Assembly (NCBI RefSeq): GCF_006439055.1
Contig: NZ_RCZC01000001.1
Location: 434,001-498,000, forward strand
Source of the DNA: Sphingomonas glacialis
GTDB taxonomy: Bacteria; Pseudomonadota; Alphaproteobacteria; Sphingomonadales; Sphingomonadaceae
Reading direction: 5' to 3'
DNA length: 64,000 nucleotides
Part shown: positions 35,445-45,239 of the stretch, one piece after another
Layout of the letters: each line of letters opens with the position of its first letter
Numbering within the stretch: position 1 is the first letter of the stretch
Translations under genes and position numbers: made by a program
The notes under the pieces: model-generated
The model's input: only the letters and a program-made list of their open reading frames with translations
The model's database searches: none
Told to the model about the DNA's origin: nothing

Positions 35445-36791
35445 ATGATCGATCGGAATCATCCCTCGGCGCCGCAGCTGCTGGCGCTGTCGCTGCCGAC
35501 CTGGGTGTTCGCAGGGTATGATCTCGCGCGGCGCAGCTTCCTCGCCGCCTACCTCTCCTACGATCTCGGCCTGCCGATCGGCGTGGTCGGGTGGCTGGTG
35601 ATGCTCGCCGGCCTCGCCTCGATTCCCGCCGAGCTCGTCGCGGGCGCGCTCTGCGATCGCGGATCGCGGCAACTGGGCGCCCGAGTGCTGTGGATGGCGT
35701 GCGGCACGGCGCTGCTGGTCGCCGGCGGCGTCGCCCTGTTGCTGCTCGGCCACTCGAGCAGCGTGCTGCTGATCGCGGTCGCGCTGGTCGCGCTCGTCGT
35801 CGGCTGGGCGGTGTGCAACGTGACGCATGGCGCCTGGGCGCTCGAGGCCACGACCAACGTCCCCGCGCGGGCGCGGATCTTCGGCCTGCGGTCGCTCGCG
35901 GGAATCCTCGGCGGGGTCGCGTTTTCGCTGCTCGCCGTGGTGCAGGCCGGCCGCGCGCTGTCGCCCTTCGCCGCGATTGTGCTGGCGGTGTCGATCGGTG
36001 CGCCGCTCGCGCATGCGCTGCTGATCGCGCTGGTGCCCGACCGGGCCGCAGCGCCGGCGCGGTGGCGGCGTGGAATGCTGCTCGAGCCGGTGCGGCTGCT
36101 CTTCGCCAATCGCGGCAACCGCCGGCTCGCCGCGCTGTTCGCACTGAACGGCGCGCACACCGCGATCACCGGCACCGGCTATCTCTATCTCGTCCGCAAC
36201 GCGCTGGCGCTGCCCGGCTGGGGCGCGACCGGGATTCTCGTCCAGGCGATCTGCGCGGCGATCGGCATCGGCGCGGCGGTCGCGTTCGGCGCGCGCTGGC
36301 CGGCCGAGCGGACCTTGCGGGTGATTTGCGGGATCAATCTGCTGCTCGCGATCGCGCTGATCGCGGTTCGGCCGGGCCAGCCCGCGCTGCTGATGGCGTG
36401 GACGGCGGCGTTCGGCCTCGTCTCGGCGATCGACTTCATGGCGCTGCGCGTGATGCTCGGGACACGGCTCGATCTGGCGGCGCGCGCGGGCGCCACACCT
36501 GCACCCGCCGCGGCCTATTATGCCGGCTTCCACCTGCCCTTCAATCTGTGCGGCGCGATCGCCGCTGGCCTGTTGCTGCTGGGATATCGGCTCGCGGGGT
36601 TCGATCCGGCGTTGGCGCACGGTGCTGAACAATCGTTTTATGCGGTGCAGCTTGTGCCAGCTATTTGCGCTGCAACCCTGATGGCCGCCTCGCTTGTCCT
36701 ACTGATAGACACACCCGAAACTGCCAAAAACACCTTCACCCGCAATCGCAAGGCTTTTCCAGTAAAAGTGCACTTAACTGAACAGATGTAA
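35445..36791 (+). CDS. MFS transporter (sugar/GPH-like)
   Basis: A 448-residue, 12-TM major facilitator protein with MFS motif-A-like ELVAGALCDRGSRQLG between TM2 and TM3 and a long hydrophilic C-terminal tail after TM12. Its position between the LacI-controlled glycoside hydrolases and a second TonB receptor suggests sugar uptake across the inner membrane; the substrate is inferred. The ATG at 35445 is preferred, but a GTG at 35430 in the same frame is possible. Confidence 0.8.
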   Translation: MIDRNHPSAPQLLALSLPTWVFAGYDLARRSFLAAYLSYDLGLPIGVVGWLVMLAGLASIPAELVAGALCDRGSRQLGARVLWMACGTALLVAGGVALLLLGHSSSVLLIAVALVALVVGWAVCNVTHGAWALEATTNVPARARIFGLRSLAGILGGVAFSLLAVVQAGRALSPFAAIVLAVSIGAPLAHALLIALVPDRAAAPARWRRGMLLEPVRLLFANRGNRRLAALFALNGAHTAITGTGYLYLVRNALALPGWGATGILVQAICAAIGIGAAVAFGARWPAERTLRVICGINLLLAIALIAVRPGQPALLMAWTAAFGLVSAIDFMALRVMLGTRLDLAARAGATPAPAAAYYAGFHLPFNLCGAIAAGLLLLGYRLAGFDPALAHGAEQSFYAVQLVPAICAATLMAASLVLLIDTPETAKNTFTRNRKAFPVKVHLTEQM

Positions 36792-36866
36792 TTTAGCTGT
36801 CACCAAACGCTCCTAGAGGACCGCCAAGCCTGTTGGCGAATCCATCGTTTTTGGGGGAATTTTACG

Positions 36867-39293
36867 GTGACTCTTTCGAACTTCGCGCGCCTGATGGCCG
36901 GCTCGGCGCTGCTGCTTTCCGGCCTGGTCGCCGAACAGGCGTGGGCGCAGGACACGGCAGCGAACAGCGCCCCGCCGCCTGCGGTCGACACCGCCCCGGG
37001 CGCCGCCCCCGAAGACGGCCTGACCGACATCGTCGTCACCGCGCAGCGGCGCCGCGAGAAGGCGCAGTCGGTGCCGATCTCGATCACCTCGGTCAGCGGC
37101 GCGCAGTTCGAGAAGACCGGCTATATCGGCCTGACCGACCTGCAATATGTCGTCCCCGGCGTGCAATATAACCCGACCCAGGGCGCCGCATTCCAGATCC
37201 GCGGCGTCGGCAGCAGCTCGTTCGATCTGTCCAACGCCAAGTCGGTCAACGTCGTGGTCGATGACGTGGTGATGGACAATCAGCGCGACAACGGCCTGAT
37301 CGGCTTGACCGACGTCGCCAGCATCGACGTGCTGATGGGCCCGCAGGGCACGCTGTTCGGCAAGAACTCGACCTCGGGCGTGATCTCGCTGACCACCAAC
37401 AAGCCCGTCCTCGGCAAGCTTTCGGGCAATTTTTACGGCAGCTATGGCGAGCGCAACGATCATATCGTCAACGGCACGGTCAACGTTCCGATCGGCGAGA
37501 ACGCCGCTCTGCGCGTGTCGGCCTTCCAGCAGGGGCAGGACGGCGCGGGCCGCTACGTCACGCTCAACCGCAACCTCAACCGCGTTGACGAGGTCGGCGT
37601 GCGCGCGAAACTGCTCTACGCGCCGACCGATCGGCTCGAGCTCGTGCTCGCCGGCGAATATACCCGCCATTACGACACGTCGGTGCGCACGCCCGTCGGC
37701 GGCCCCGCCGGCTCGTCATTCGCCCCCTCGGCAGCGATCACCGCGCAGATGGCGGCGCTCGGCGTCGTCGCCAACGAGAAGAACACCGACTCGCTCGACA
37801 GCCAGCTCGGTTCGATCACGATGGTCAACAAGGGCGGCTCGCTCCACGTCAACTACCAGCTCGGCGAGCATACGCTGACCTCGATCACGGCGTATCGCGA
37901 GACCAGCTACGTCAACGTCACGCCGGCCGACCTGCTGCCGAACAACGTCAGCGCCTATCTCCCGTTCAACGTCGGCAAGCTCTATTCGAACAAGTTCAGC
38001 GAAGAGGTGCACATCGCCTCGCCGACCGGGCGTTTCTTCGAATATCTCGTCGGCGGTTTCTACAACAAGCTCAACGCCACCCAGTCGCAGGTGCAATGGG
38101 GGCCGCTCGGCGGGCCGGTGTATAATGCGGCGGGCGTGGGGATCCCTGTCCTCTCGGCCAACACCGGGGCCAACGATCCGGTGACGGGCAAGCTGCTCGG
38201 CAACACCGTGCGCTTCACCTCGTACAACGAGACCGCGGCAGTATTCGGCCAGACCAAATTCACCTTCACCCCGCAGCTCAGCCTGACGCTCGGCGGGCGC
38301 TACAATTATGACTGGAACGGCCAGACGATCGGCTATTTCGACACCGATCCGGTCGCGCTGACGGGCTACCGCCCGAGCTTCACCGCCGCCGCCACCAGCA
38401 TCGCGCCGACCGCCGATTTCCGCACCGGCCGCAAGAACGCCGGCCACTTCACCTATCGTATCGCGCCGCAGTTCACGATCAGCCCCGACGTGATGCTCTA
38501 TGCGACATATTCGACCGGCTACAAGCCGGGCGGGATCGCCTATGTCGGCAACAAATACGATCCGTACAACGCCGAGACGGTGAAAAGCTGGGAGGTCGGC
38601 GTGAAGTCGGAATTCCTCGATCGCCGCGTGCGACTGAACTTCGACCTCTATTCGTCGAGCTATCACGACTTCCAGGCGACGATCCTGACCCCGGTCAGCA
38701 CCGGCGTAGGCGGCTTCATCCTCGCTTCCGCCATCGGCAACGCGCCGGGCCTGCGCTCGCGCGGGTTCGAAGGCGCGCTGACGATCAAGCCGACCCGCGC
38801 GTTCACGATCGGCGGCGTGGTGACCTACAACGACTCGAAATTCACCGATTATGTCGCGAGCCCGACCGCGAACTACACCGGCACGCGCCTGACCAATGCG
38901 CCGCGCTGGTCGTTCACGATCAACGGCGATTACGGCACCGAAATCTCCTCGGCGCTCAAGATCAACGCGCATGTCGACTACGCCTATCGCAGCGCGACGC
39001 AGACCGTCACCGGCGCGATGCTCGGCGACTGGCTCGCCCCGGCGGTCAGCAATGCCGATGGCACCAAGACCCCCAATGCGAGCTACTCGTTCATCCCCGC
39101 CTACGGGCTGGTCAACACGCGCGTGAGCGTCGCCAAGATCAACGATACGGTCGAGGTCGGCGTCTATGCGCGCAACCTGTTCAACACCTATTTCTCGACC
39201 GGCTACCAGATCTACGGGAACCTCGGCCTGCTGCATTACAGCACGCCAGCCGCGTATCGCACCATCGGCGGCTATGCGAAGTTCAAGTTCTGA
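36867..39293 (+). CDS. TonB-dependent receptor
   Basis: An 808-residue TonB-dependent receptor with a Sec signal (cleavage after AWAQ, ~28). The TonB box is DIVVTAQRR near 55, the plug includes GVGSSSFDLSNAKSVNV and MGPQGTLFGKNSTSGVI, and the barrel ends in YAKFKF. This is the standard ligand-specific receptor class common in sphingomonads. The GTG at 36867 follows GGGGGA. A 9-bp hairpin follows the stop. Position after the MFS carrier suggests transport of the same carbohydrate; specificity is not shown. Confidence 0.9.
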   Translation: MTLSNFARLMAGSALLLSGLVAEQAWAQDTAANSAPPPAVDTAPGAAPEDGLTDIVVTAQRRREKAQSVPISITSVSGAQFEKTGYIGLTDLQYVVPGVQYNPTQGAAFQIRGVGSSSFDLSNAKSVNVVVDDVVMDNQRDNGLIGLTDVASIDVLMGPQGTLFGKNSTSGVISLTTNKPVLGKLSGNFYGSYGERNDHIVNGTVNVPIGENAALRVSAFQQGQDGAGRYVTLNRNLNRVDEVGVRAKLLYAPTDRLELVLAGEYTRHYDTSVRTPVGGPAGSSFAPSAAITAQMAALGVVANEKNTDSLDSQLGSITMVNKGGSLHVNYQLGEHTLTSITAYRETSYVNVTPADLLPNNVSAYLPFNVGKLYSNKFSEEVHIASPTGRFFEYLVGGFYNKLNATQSQVQWGPLGGPVYNAAGVGIPVLSANTGANDPVTGKLLGNTVRFTSYNETAAVFGQTKFTFTPQLSLTLGGRYNYDWNGQTIGYFDTDPVALTGYRPSFTAAATSIAPTADFRTGRKNAGHFTYRIAPQFTISPDVMLYATYSTGYKPGGIAYVGNKYDPYNAETVKSWEVGVKSEFLDRRVRLNFDLYSSSYHDFQATILTPVSTGVGGFILASAIGNAPGLRSRGFEGALTIKPTRAFTIGGVVTYNDSKFTDYVASPTANYTGTRLTNAPRWSFTINGDYGTEISSALKINAHVDYAYRSATQTVTGAMLGDWLAPAVSNADGTKTPNASYSFIPAYGLVNTRVSVAKINDTVEVGVYARNLFNTYFSTGYQIYGNLGLLHYSTPAAYRTIGGYAKFKF

Positions 39294-39299
39294 CGATCG

Positions 39300-39329
39300 G
39301 TCCGGCGGTGGCGCCCCGCCCCGCCGGAC
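39300..39329 (+). terminator. Hairpin terminator after TonB receptor
   Basis: 9-bp stem GTCCGGCGG/CCGCCGGAC with loop TGGCGCCCCGCC, followed by T-rich ACTTTCC, between the receptor stop (39293) and the PI-PLC-like gene. Confidence 0.55.
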
Positions 39330-39354
39330 TTTCCTCGACCCTAGGATTCCCCCC

Positions 39355-40563
39355 ATGAAGACATTTGCAATCGGCCTGCTCTCGGTCGGTGCGGCGACGG
39401 CGCTCGTCGCGGCCGCAGCGCAACCGCAAGCCCCCGAACCCCGGCTCAACCAGATCCAGGTGGTCGGCACGCACAACAGTTATTCACAGGGTATCGACCC
39501 GCAGTTGCTCGCGATGGCGGACACGATCGTCGGCCCGCGGCTCGCCGCACGGATGGAGACGCTGACCGGCCCAGCGAAGGCGGCGGCGCTCGAATATCAC
39601 CCCAACCTCGGCAGCCTCAGCCAAGGGCTGACCTACCGCTTCCCATCGCTTCCGGCCCAGCTCGACGCGGGGATGCGCAGCCTCGAGATCGACATCAACA
39701 ACGATCCGCAAGGCGGCCGCTACGCGCATCCGGCCGGCTATGCCGCGCTCAAGGCGAAGGGCGTGCCCGATGCGGACGTGCTGCCGCACGACATGACCGA
39801 CATGGACAAGCCCGGCCTCAAGGTCTTCCACATCGCCGATTTCGACGTGCGCTCGAGCTGCAACCTGTTCCGCACCTGCCTCGGCCAGCTGCGCCACTGG
39901 TCCGATGCGCATCCGAACCACGAACCGATCTTCATCCTGGTCGAGGCCAAGAGCGATGCACTGCCGATCTTCCCCGGATCGACCACGCCGCTGCCGTTCG
40001 ATCGTGCGGCGTTCGCCGAGATGGACCAGTCGATCTTCGACGTGATCGGGCGCGATCATCTCGTCACGCCAGATGAGGTCCGCGGCAGCTATCCCACGCT
40101 AGAGGCGGGCGTGAAGGCGCAACATTGGCCGACGCTCAGCGCGTCGCGCGGGAAATTCGTGTTCCTGCTGCTCACCGCGTTCGATCCGGTCGCGCTCGCG
40201 GCCTATCATGAGGGGCATCCCAATCTCGAGGGCCGCGCCGCCTTCCTGCGCGCGTCGCCGGGCGAGAGCTATGCCGCGTTCCTGCTGATGGACAATGCGA
40301 CGATGCGCGCCAAGGAAATCCCGGCGCTGGTCAAGCAGGGCTATCTGGTCCGCGCGCGCGCCGACATCGAAACCTATGAAGCGCGCGTCAACGACCTGTC
40401 GCGCGCGAACCAGGCGTTCCGCAGCGGCGCGCAGATCGTCTCGACCGATTTCTACAAGCCCGGCAACGGCTATGGCACGCCCTATGTCGTGCGCTTGCCC
40501 GGGGGCGGTGCTGCACGCTGCAATCCGGTCAATGCCCCGGCAGACTGCCGCCTGCAGAAATAG
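39355..40563 (+). CDS. Secreted Ca2+-dependent PI-PLC-like protein (PF16670 type)
   Basis: A 402-residue protein with a Sec signal peptide (~1-22) followed by the PI-PLC-C1 barrel. The motifs are QIQVVGTHNSYSQGI with catalytic-type His, QLDAGMRSLEIDINND, KVFHIADFDVRSSCNLFRTC, FILVEAKSD, and a Cys-rich tail. Such proteins are annotated as calcium-dependent phosphoinositide-specific phospholipases; their physiological substrates in bacteria are mostly unknown. The gene sits 61 bp after the TonB receptor and before a bidirectional hairpin, so it may act on a glycerophospho- or sugar-phosphodiester substrate outside the cell; that is inference. Confidence 0.82.
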   Translation: MKTFAIGLLSVGAATALVAAAAQPQAPEPRLNQIQVVGTHNSYSQGIDPQLLAMADTIVGPRLAARMETLTGPAKAAALEYHPNLGSLSQGLTYRFPSLPAQLDAGMRSLEIDINNDPQGGRYAHPAGYAALKAKGVPDADVLPHDMTDMDKPGLKVFHIADFDVRSSCNLFRTCLGQLRHWSDAHPNHEPIFILVEAKSDALPIFPGSTTPLPFDRAAFAEMDQSIFDVIGRDHLVTPDEVRGSYPTLEAGVKAQHWPTLSASRGKFVFLLLTAFDPVALAAYHEGHPNLEGRAAFLRASPGESYAAFLLMDNATMRAKEIPALVKQGYLVRARADIETYEARVNDLSRANQAFRSGAQIVSTDFYKPGNGYGTPYVVRLPGGGAARCNPVNAPADCRLQK

Positions 40564-40583
40564 TCCCCACCGCTCACACGTCT

Positions 40584-40621
40584 GCCGGCAACCGCCTGTT
40601 CACCAGGTCGTGGTTGCCGGC
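40584..40621. terminator. Bidirectional hairpin terminator
   Basis: 10-bp stem GCCGGCAACC/GGTTGCCGGC with an 18-nt loop, in the 60-bp gap between the convergent PI-PLC-like and ROK genes. Confidence 0.65.
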
Positions 40622-40622
40622 G

Positions 40623-41531
40623 TCACGGCAGCGTCTCTTGCTCCAGGATCGCCAGCGCGACCGAACCGTAGACGCCGGCATCGGCCCCGAGCGATGGCGC
40701 GACGATCAGGTCGCTGAGCGCTGCACGACTGTGCGCAGGGAGATACCCGTTCAAGGTCCGCGCGACCGCGAGATGCAGCCGCGGCAGGAGCCACGCCTGC
40801 CCATATCCGACACCGCCGCCGATCACGATCCGCTGCGGCGACAGCGTCAGGATCAGCGAACTCAGCATGTCGGCGATTTCGTCGATCACGGCGTCCCAAA
40901 TCGGGTGGTCCTGCGCCAGATCCTGGGCCGGCCTGCCCGCGCGCGCCGCGATCGCCGGGCCCGATGCGAGGCCTTCGAGGCAATCGCCATGGATCGGACA
41001 GACTCCCGAGAAGCTGTCCCCCAGCTGCCGTCGGACCGGCACGTGACCGATCTCGGGATGATGGATACCGCGATGCGGATGCCCGGCGATGACGATGCCC
41101 GCGCCGATCCCGGTGCCGATCGTGATATAGGCATGGACCGCGCAGCCGACCGAAGCGCCCCATCGACCTTCGGCCAGCGCTGCGGCGGCGACATCGGTGT
41201 CGAACCCCACCGGTCCCGCAAAACCGCGCGACAGCGTTGCGACCACATCGGCGCCCGACCAGCCGGGCTTGGGCGTGTCGAGGATCGTGCCGTAGGTTTC
41301 GCTACCGCGCGCCAGCCCGATCGGCCCGAAACTCGCGATGCCGAGCGCCGCCACCGCATATCTGCGGGTCTGCTCTGTGAGCCAGTCCGCGATGGCCGCC
41401 AGCGTCACCGTCGGATCGTCGCCGGTCGGCCAGTGCGCGCGCTCGAGGATCTGCCGATCGCGGGCGATGACGGCGATGCACTTGGTCCCGCCAAGTTCCA
41501 CGCCAGCAAAAAGCGGTTCCGGCCCGCTCAC
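40623..41531 (-). CDS. scrK: ROK-family fructokinase
   Basis: A 302-residue ROK kinase with the N-terminal phosphate-binding motif GVELGGTKCIAVI, the active-site HHPEIGHVPV with a zinc-type CPIHGDCLEGL, and the C-terminal GGGVGYGQ. The zinc-containing ROK type includes bacterial fructokinases. Start GTG 41531 overlaps the GH68 stop (GTGA), so GH68 and kinase are translationally coupled. The pair would cleave sucrose or fructan and phosphorylate the released fructose to fructose-6-phosphate in the cytoplasm. Confidence 0.85.
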   Translation of the reverse strand: MSGPEPLFAGVELGGTKCIAVIARDRQILERAHWPTGDDPTVTLAAIADWLTEQTRRYAVAALGIASFGPIGLARGSETYGTILDTPKPGWSGADVVATLSRGFAGPVGFDTDVAAAALAEGRWGASVGCAVHAYITIGTGIGAGIVIAGHPHRGIHHPEIGHVPVRRQLGDSFSGVCPIHGDCLEGLASGPAIAARAGRPAQDLAQDHPIWDAVIDEIADMLSSLILTLSPQRIVIGGGVGYGQAWLLPRLHLAVARTLNGYLPAHSRAALSDLIVAPSLGADAGVYGSVALAILEQETLP

Positions 41532-42640
41532 GCCAGCGTCGCGCGATCGGCGTCGAGCACGATGCGAAACGGCGTTGCCGGCGTGCCGCCAAACACCTGC
41601 CGCGCTTCGACCGGATCGACCGGATCGCCCGTCAGCCCCGGCCGATCGACGAAGCTGATCACGCTGAGGTCGCCGAGCACCAGCCAGCTATACGCCTGAA
41701 TCGGCGCGCCGGGCGGGTTCGCGCAGACAAGGCCAGTCCCGTTGAGCGGCGCCCACGGCCCGGCAAGATCCTCGGCAACCATCCCGTACAGCCCGGTCGG
41801 GCCCGACGGACCGTCGGCGGCGAACACCTTTCGCTGCGTCGACCAGAAGCAATAATAGCGCCGAGCGTGATGGACGAGATGCGGCCGTTCGAGCTCGTTA
41901 TTGACGCCGTCCGCGGTGATCAGCGGCGGCTCGAGCGTCCACTGCCCGTCCCCGCCCCGCGCCAGCCCGACCGCGCCGTTCCATGGGGAGGAGGACTGCG
42001 CGAGCGAGCCGGCGAAGACGAGATATTCGGCGCCGTCGGCCGGATCGCAAAACCATGCCGGATCGCGAAACGCCTTGATCGTGCCGATCGCGCCGCCACC
42101 GGTCATGTCGCGTGCATAGATCTGGCCATCGGCCGCGACCGATTCGACCGGTGCAGACCAATCCGCCAGGTGCGGCACGCCATCCACGATCGTCAGCGTC
42201 GCGCTGGTTTCGAACAGGCGCTGGTCGAAACTCGGCTCGGCCTCGCCGCGATGCCCGGCTGCGGTGAAATAGAGCGTCACGCGGTCATGCGCCGCCGTCA
42301 CGATCGCCGACCCCGACCATTCGCGACTCCCCGGCGCGAAGCCGTCGGGCAGCAGATCGCCGAGATCGCGCCAACCGTGCGGCGTTTCGTGCATCAGCCG
42401 GATGCGCGCGAGCCCGTGGCGCGATTCGGGATCGGGCAAGACGGGTGCGGACAGCAGCATCTGCAGCGCACCGCCGGCAATCTCGGCGGTCCGCCCATCG
42501 CGCTCCTGCACCGGCCAGTAATCCCACAGATCATAGCCCGGCAGGACCGGCGCCAAGCTCCCCGCGGTAATCAGCGGGACTTCGGGATTCGGGCGAAGCG
42601 CGATCGCCGCCACAGCATCGCGAGACCAGATCGTTGTCAT
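41528..42640 (-). CDS. GH68 beta-fructosidase (cytoplasmic levansucrase-type)
   Basis: This 370-residue enzyme has the GH68 catalytic triad: nucleophile Asp40 in LWDYWPVQ, stabiliser Asp193 in FRDPAWF and acid/base Glu251 in ELERPHLV. REWSGSA at ~106 is another family block. It lacks a signal peptide and is shorter than secreted levansucrases (~420-470 aa), so it likely acts on imported sucrose or fructo-oligosaccharide inside the cell. Coupled to ROK fructokinase downstream. Its start is 67 bp beyond the TonB receptor stop, behind a strong hairpin (42671-42701), so expression relative to the receptor may be dampened. Confidence 0.88.
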   Translation of the reverse strand: MTTIWSRDAVAAIALRPNPEVPLITAGSLAPVLPGYDLWDYWPVQERDGRTAEIAGGALQMLLSAPVLPDPESRHGLARIRLMHETPHGWRDLGDLLPDGFAPGSREWSGSAIVTAAHDRVTLYFTAAGHRGEAEPSFDQRLFETSATLTIVDGVPHLADWSAPVESVAADGQIYARDMTGGGAIGTIKAFRDPAWFCDPADGAEYLVFAGSLAQSSSPWNGAVGLARGGDGQWTLEPPLITADGVNNELERPHLVHHARRYYCFWSTQRKVFAADGPSGPTGLYGMVAEDLAGPWAPLNGTGLVCANPPGAPIQAYSWLVLGDLSVISFVDRPGLTGDPVDPVEARQVFGGTPATPFRIVLDADRATLA

Positions 42641-42670
42641 AAAGCGCTACCCATTCGGTCAGTCAGAAAA

Positions 42671-42701
42671 CGCCCCGGGCGCACAGCGCGCGCCCGGGGC
42701 G
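42671..42701 (-). terminator. GC hairpin between TonB receptor and GH68
   Basis: 12-bp perfect stem CGCCCCGGGCGC/GCGCCCGGGGCG with a 7-nt loop, 7 bp after the receptor stop. No following T-run on the minus strand, so it may act as an mRNA-stabilising or partial attenuator structure rather than a full terminator. Confidence 0.55.
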
Positions 42702-42707
42702 ATCGGT

Positions 42708-45179
42708 TCAGAAGTCGAGCTTGACCGCAGCGGCGATCGTACGGCCGTTGATCGAACGCGCCCGGACGATCCCGTTTGCGGGGATCGACGCTTCCTCCGC
42801 CTCGGTGAAGCCCTTGGTGTTGAACACGTTGTTCGCGTTGATCGAGACCTGCACCCGCGCGATCGGACGCACGCTGAGGAACGCGTTGACCTGAGTGAAG
42901 CCGGGCAGCTTCAGCTGGTTGGTGTCCTGCGCGTAGCTCGACGTCGTCCCGATCGCGCTCGCACCGAGCGTGAACAACCCGGTCGTGTATTGCGGGGTGA
43001 TCTTGTAGACGAACTCGGCCTGGCGCCGCGGACGGTTGCCGATGACCGCGGGCGTGACGTTATCGCTGATGATCTTCGCCTTGGTGAAGGTCCCGTTCGC
43101 CGCGAGGCTGAACCCGCCGACGCGATAATTGCCCTCGAGCTCGAGGCCATATGCGCGGTACGTACGGTCGAAGAACTTCTGGCTGGTCGCTTCGAAATTC
43201 TGCTCGGCGGTCTTTGCCCAGAATGCCGTGCCGTACAGGTTCAACCCGCCATGGCTGTACTTCACCCCGGCCTCGGCCTGCCGCACGAAATCGACCGGCC
43301 GCGCGCCCGGCTGGAGCAGACCCGATGTCGGGCTGACATTGTTCGCGTTGAACAGGAAGCGATCGGCATTGGCGCGGCCGCCGCGGCTGTAGCGCGCGAA
43401 GATCGAGAGATCGCTCGCCAACCGGTAGTTCGCGCCGAACGAATAGGACGCATAATGGAAATTGTAATTGACCGGCTGTGGGCGGTTGACCGGGGTCACC
43501 GTGGTCTGCGTCTCGGGATAGGAAATCGTCCCGTTGCCGTCGACGTCGAAGCTCGTCACCGGACCATCGCCGACGACGAAGCCGCGCGCACTGCCGGTGT
43601 CGTAGCGAACGCTCGCATCCACGTTGAACCCGCCACCGGTATAGCCGATCGAGGCGAACGGCGCGTTGGTGTCGTAATCGACATTGTAGCTGCGGCGGCA
43701 GCAATTGCCGAAATACGACGCACCGTATGCGACCAGACCGGTGTCGGTGCGCGACACGCCATTGGCCGTCCGGACGTTAAGCAAAGCGGCGTTATCGCCC
43801 TTCGCGTCGAGCAGGTACGACGACCAGGTCCAGTCGATATTGATCGTCTGGCGCGACTTGTAGAAGCCGGCCGAAAAATCGATCGTCCCGTCGCCCGCAT
43901 TGAAGCGGCGATTGACGCGCAGATCGTTCGTGATGTTGTTGAGGCTGTTGAGCTTGGCGTTGAACAGCACCACGCCGATCGCGTTCGACGTCGTCGGGTT
44001 GGCATAGAGCTGGCCGGCATTGGGGCCATTGGCATAGCTCACGATCGCGCCTGGGCCACCGATCGCGTTGGCGAGGTTCTGCGCGGTGTCGACGGTTGCC
44101 GGGAAGGGCGAGATGAAGCGGCCCGAAATGTCCGAATAGCGGAACTTGTCGCTGACCTTCCAACCGTCGGCGACTTCGAACTCGGTTTCGAACCCGATCG
44201 CCTTGACCACCGGATGCATGCCGTCGCGAATGTCGTCGACCTCGCGATTGTTGGCACCGTCGAGCGTCACCGCGCGGGTGAAATAGATGCTGTGGATCGT
44301 GTCGTTATTGGCGCTGAGGCCCGGCAGCGAGCTATATTTCGGGTCGCTGTTGGTGCCGCTCACGCGGACCGGGCTCGGCAGATAGGCGATCGCGCGGTCG
44401 TCGAGATATTTGACGTTGAGGCGGAAGAAGCCGCGGTCGAAGGTCTTGGTGATGTTGCCGCGGATCTGCCCGCCCTTGTTGCCGTCATAGCCGGCGCGGC
44501 GCGGGCCTTCGCCGACGCGGTAGAAGCCGCCGACGTTGAAGCGCAGCGTATCGCTGAGCTTGCCACCATAATCGGCATCGAGGCGATATTCGCCGTAGTC
44601 GAGCCCGACCGTGCCCTGGATCGAGCCGCCTTCCTGCTCGCCGGTCTTGGAAATGAGGTTGATCACGCCGCCGGGCGAGTTCGACGCGAAGGTCGAGGCC
44701 GATCCGCCGCGGACCGCCTCGACGCGCGCGACGTTGAAGTCGGCGCGCAGGAAGATGTCGGTATTGGCAAAGGCGATGTCGCCATATTCGAGGATCGGCA
44801 GGCCGTCTTCCTGCAGCTGCAGGAACTTGGCGCCGCCCGATGCGACCGGCAGGCCGCGCACGGCGATGTTGGCATTGCCCTCGCCGCCCGACGATTCCGA
44901 ACGGATGCCGGGCAGGCTGCGGAACAATTCTGCGGCAGAGCGCGGTGCGGCGTTGGCGATCGCGTCGGCGTTCAGCGAGCTGACCGAAACCGAGCTGTTG
45001 AGGCGGTTCTGCCCGCGCGCCACCGCGGTGACGATGATGTCGTCCTTGTTCGACGCTTCGGCGTCGGACTGAACGGGGGCCGGAGCATCAGCCGCTGGCG
45101 GTGCCGCCTGCTGCGCGAACGCCGGTGTGCCGATCATCATTGCGGTGGTGGCGAGAAAAAGGGTGCGCCCTTTCAACAT
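42708..45179 (-). CDS. TonB-dependent receptor of the sucrose/fructan locus
   Basis: An 823-residue TonB-dependent receptor with a Sec signal (cleavage after AFAQ, about 23). The TonB box is DDIIVTAVARG near 48, the plug lies at ~60-185, and the barrel ends in AAVKLDF. CAGGAGAG precedes the ATG. It is divergent from the sugar MFS gene, sharing a ~150-bp promoter region with LacI-type operators. It is followed by GH68 and ROK kinase genes on the same strand. Its likely ligand is sucrose or a fructo-oligosaccharide, by analogy with sucrose-specific SuxA-type receptors. Confidence 0.88.
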   Translation of the reverse strand: MLKGRTLFLATTAMMIGTPAFAQQAAPPAADAPAPVQSDAEASNKDDIIVTAVARGQNRLNSSVSVSSLNADAIANAAPRSAAELFRSLPGIRSESSGGEGNANIAVRGLPVASGGAKFLQLQEDGLPILEYGDIAFANTDIFLRADFNVARVEAVRGGSASTFASNSPGGVINLISKTGEQEGGSIQGTVGLDYGEYRLDADYGGKLSDTLRFNVGGFYRVGEGPRRAGYDGNKGGQIRGNITKTFDRGFFRLNVKYLDDRAIAYLPSPVRVSGTNSDPKYSSLPGLSANNDTIHSIYFTRAVTLDGANNREVDDIRDGMHPVVKAIGFETEFEVADGWKVSDKFRYSDISGRFISPFPATVDTAQNLANAIGGPGAIVSYANGPNAGQLYANPTTSNAIGVVLFNAKLNSLNNITNDLRVNRRFNAGDGTIDFSAGFYKSRQTINIDWTWSSYLLDAKGDNAALLNVRTANGVSRTDTGLVAYGASYFGNCCRRSYNVDYDTNAPFASIGYTGGGFNVDASVRYDTGSARGFVVGDGPVTSFDVDGNGTISYPETQTTVTPVNRPQPVNYNFHYASYSFGANYRLASDLSIFARYSRGGRANADRFLFNANNVSPTSGLLQPGARPVDFVRQAEAGVKYSHGGLNLYGTAFWAKTAEQNFEATSQKFFDRTYRAYGLELEGNYRVGGFSLAANGTFTKAKIISDNVTPAVIGNRPRRQAEFVYKITPQYTTGLFTLGASAIGTTSSYAQDTNQLKLPGFTQVNAFLSVRPIARVQVSINANNVFNTKGFTEAEEASIPANGIVRARSINGRTIAAAVKLDF

Positions 45180-45239
45180 ATCACTCTCCTGAAACGGTAT
45201 GGCCGTTTATTCGGCTCGCACCGGCCCTAATCTTTTCAC

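Noticed and set aside
37716..39476. 586-codon minus-strand frame opposite the TonB receptor
   Set aside because: Antisense shadow of a receptor with an intact signal peptide and barrel.
42990..45230. 746-codon plus-strand frame opposite the third TonB receptor
   Set aside because: Shadow of the receptor; Val/Ile/Arg-rich, no domain.
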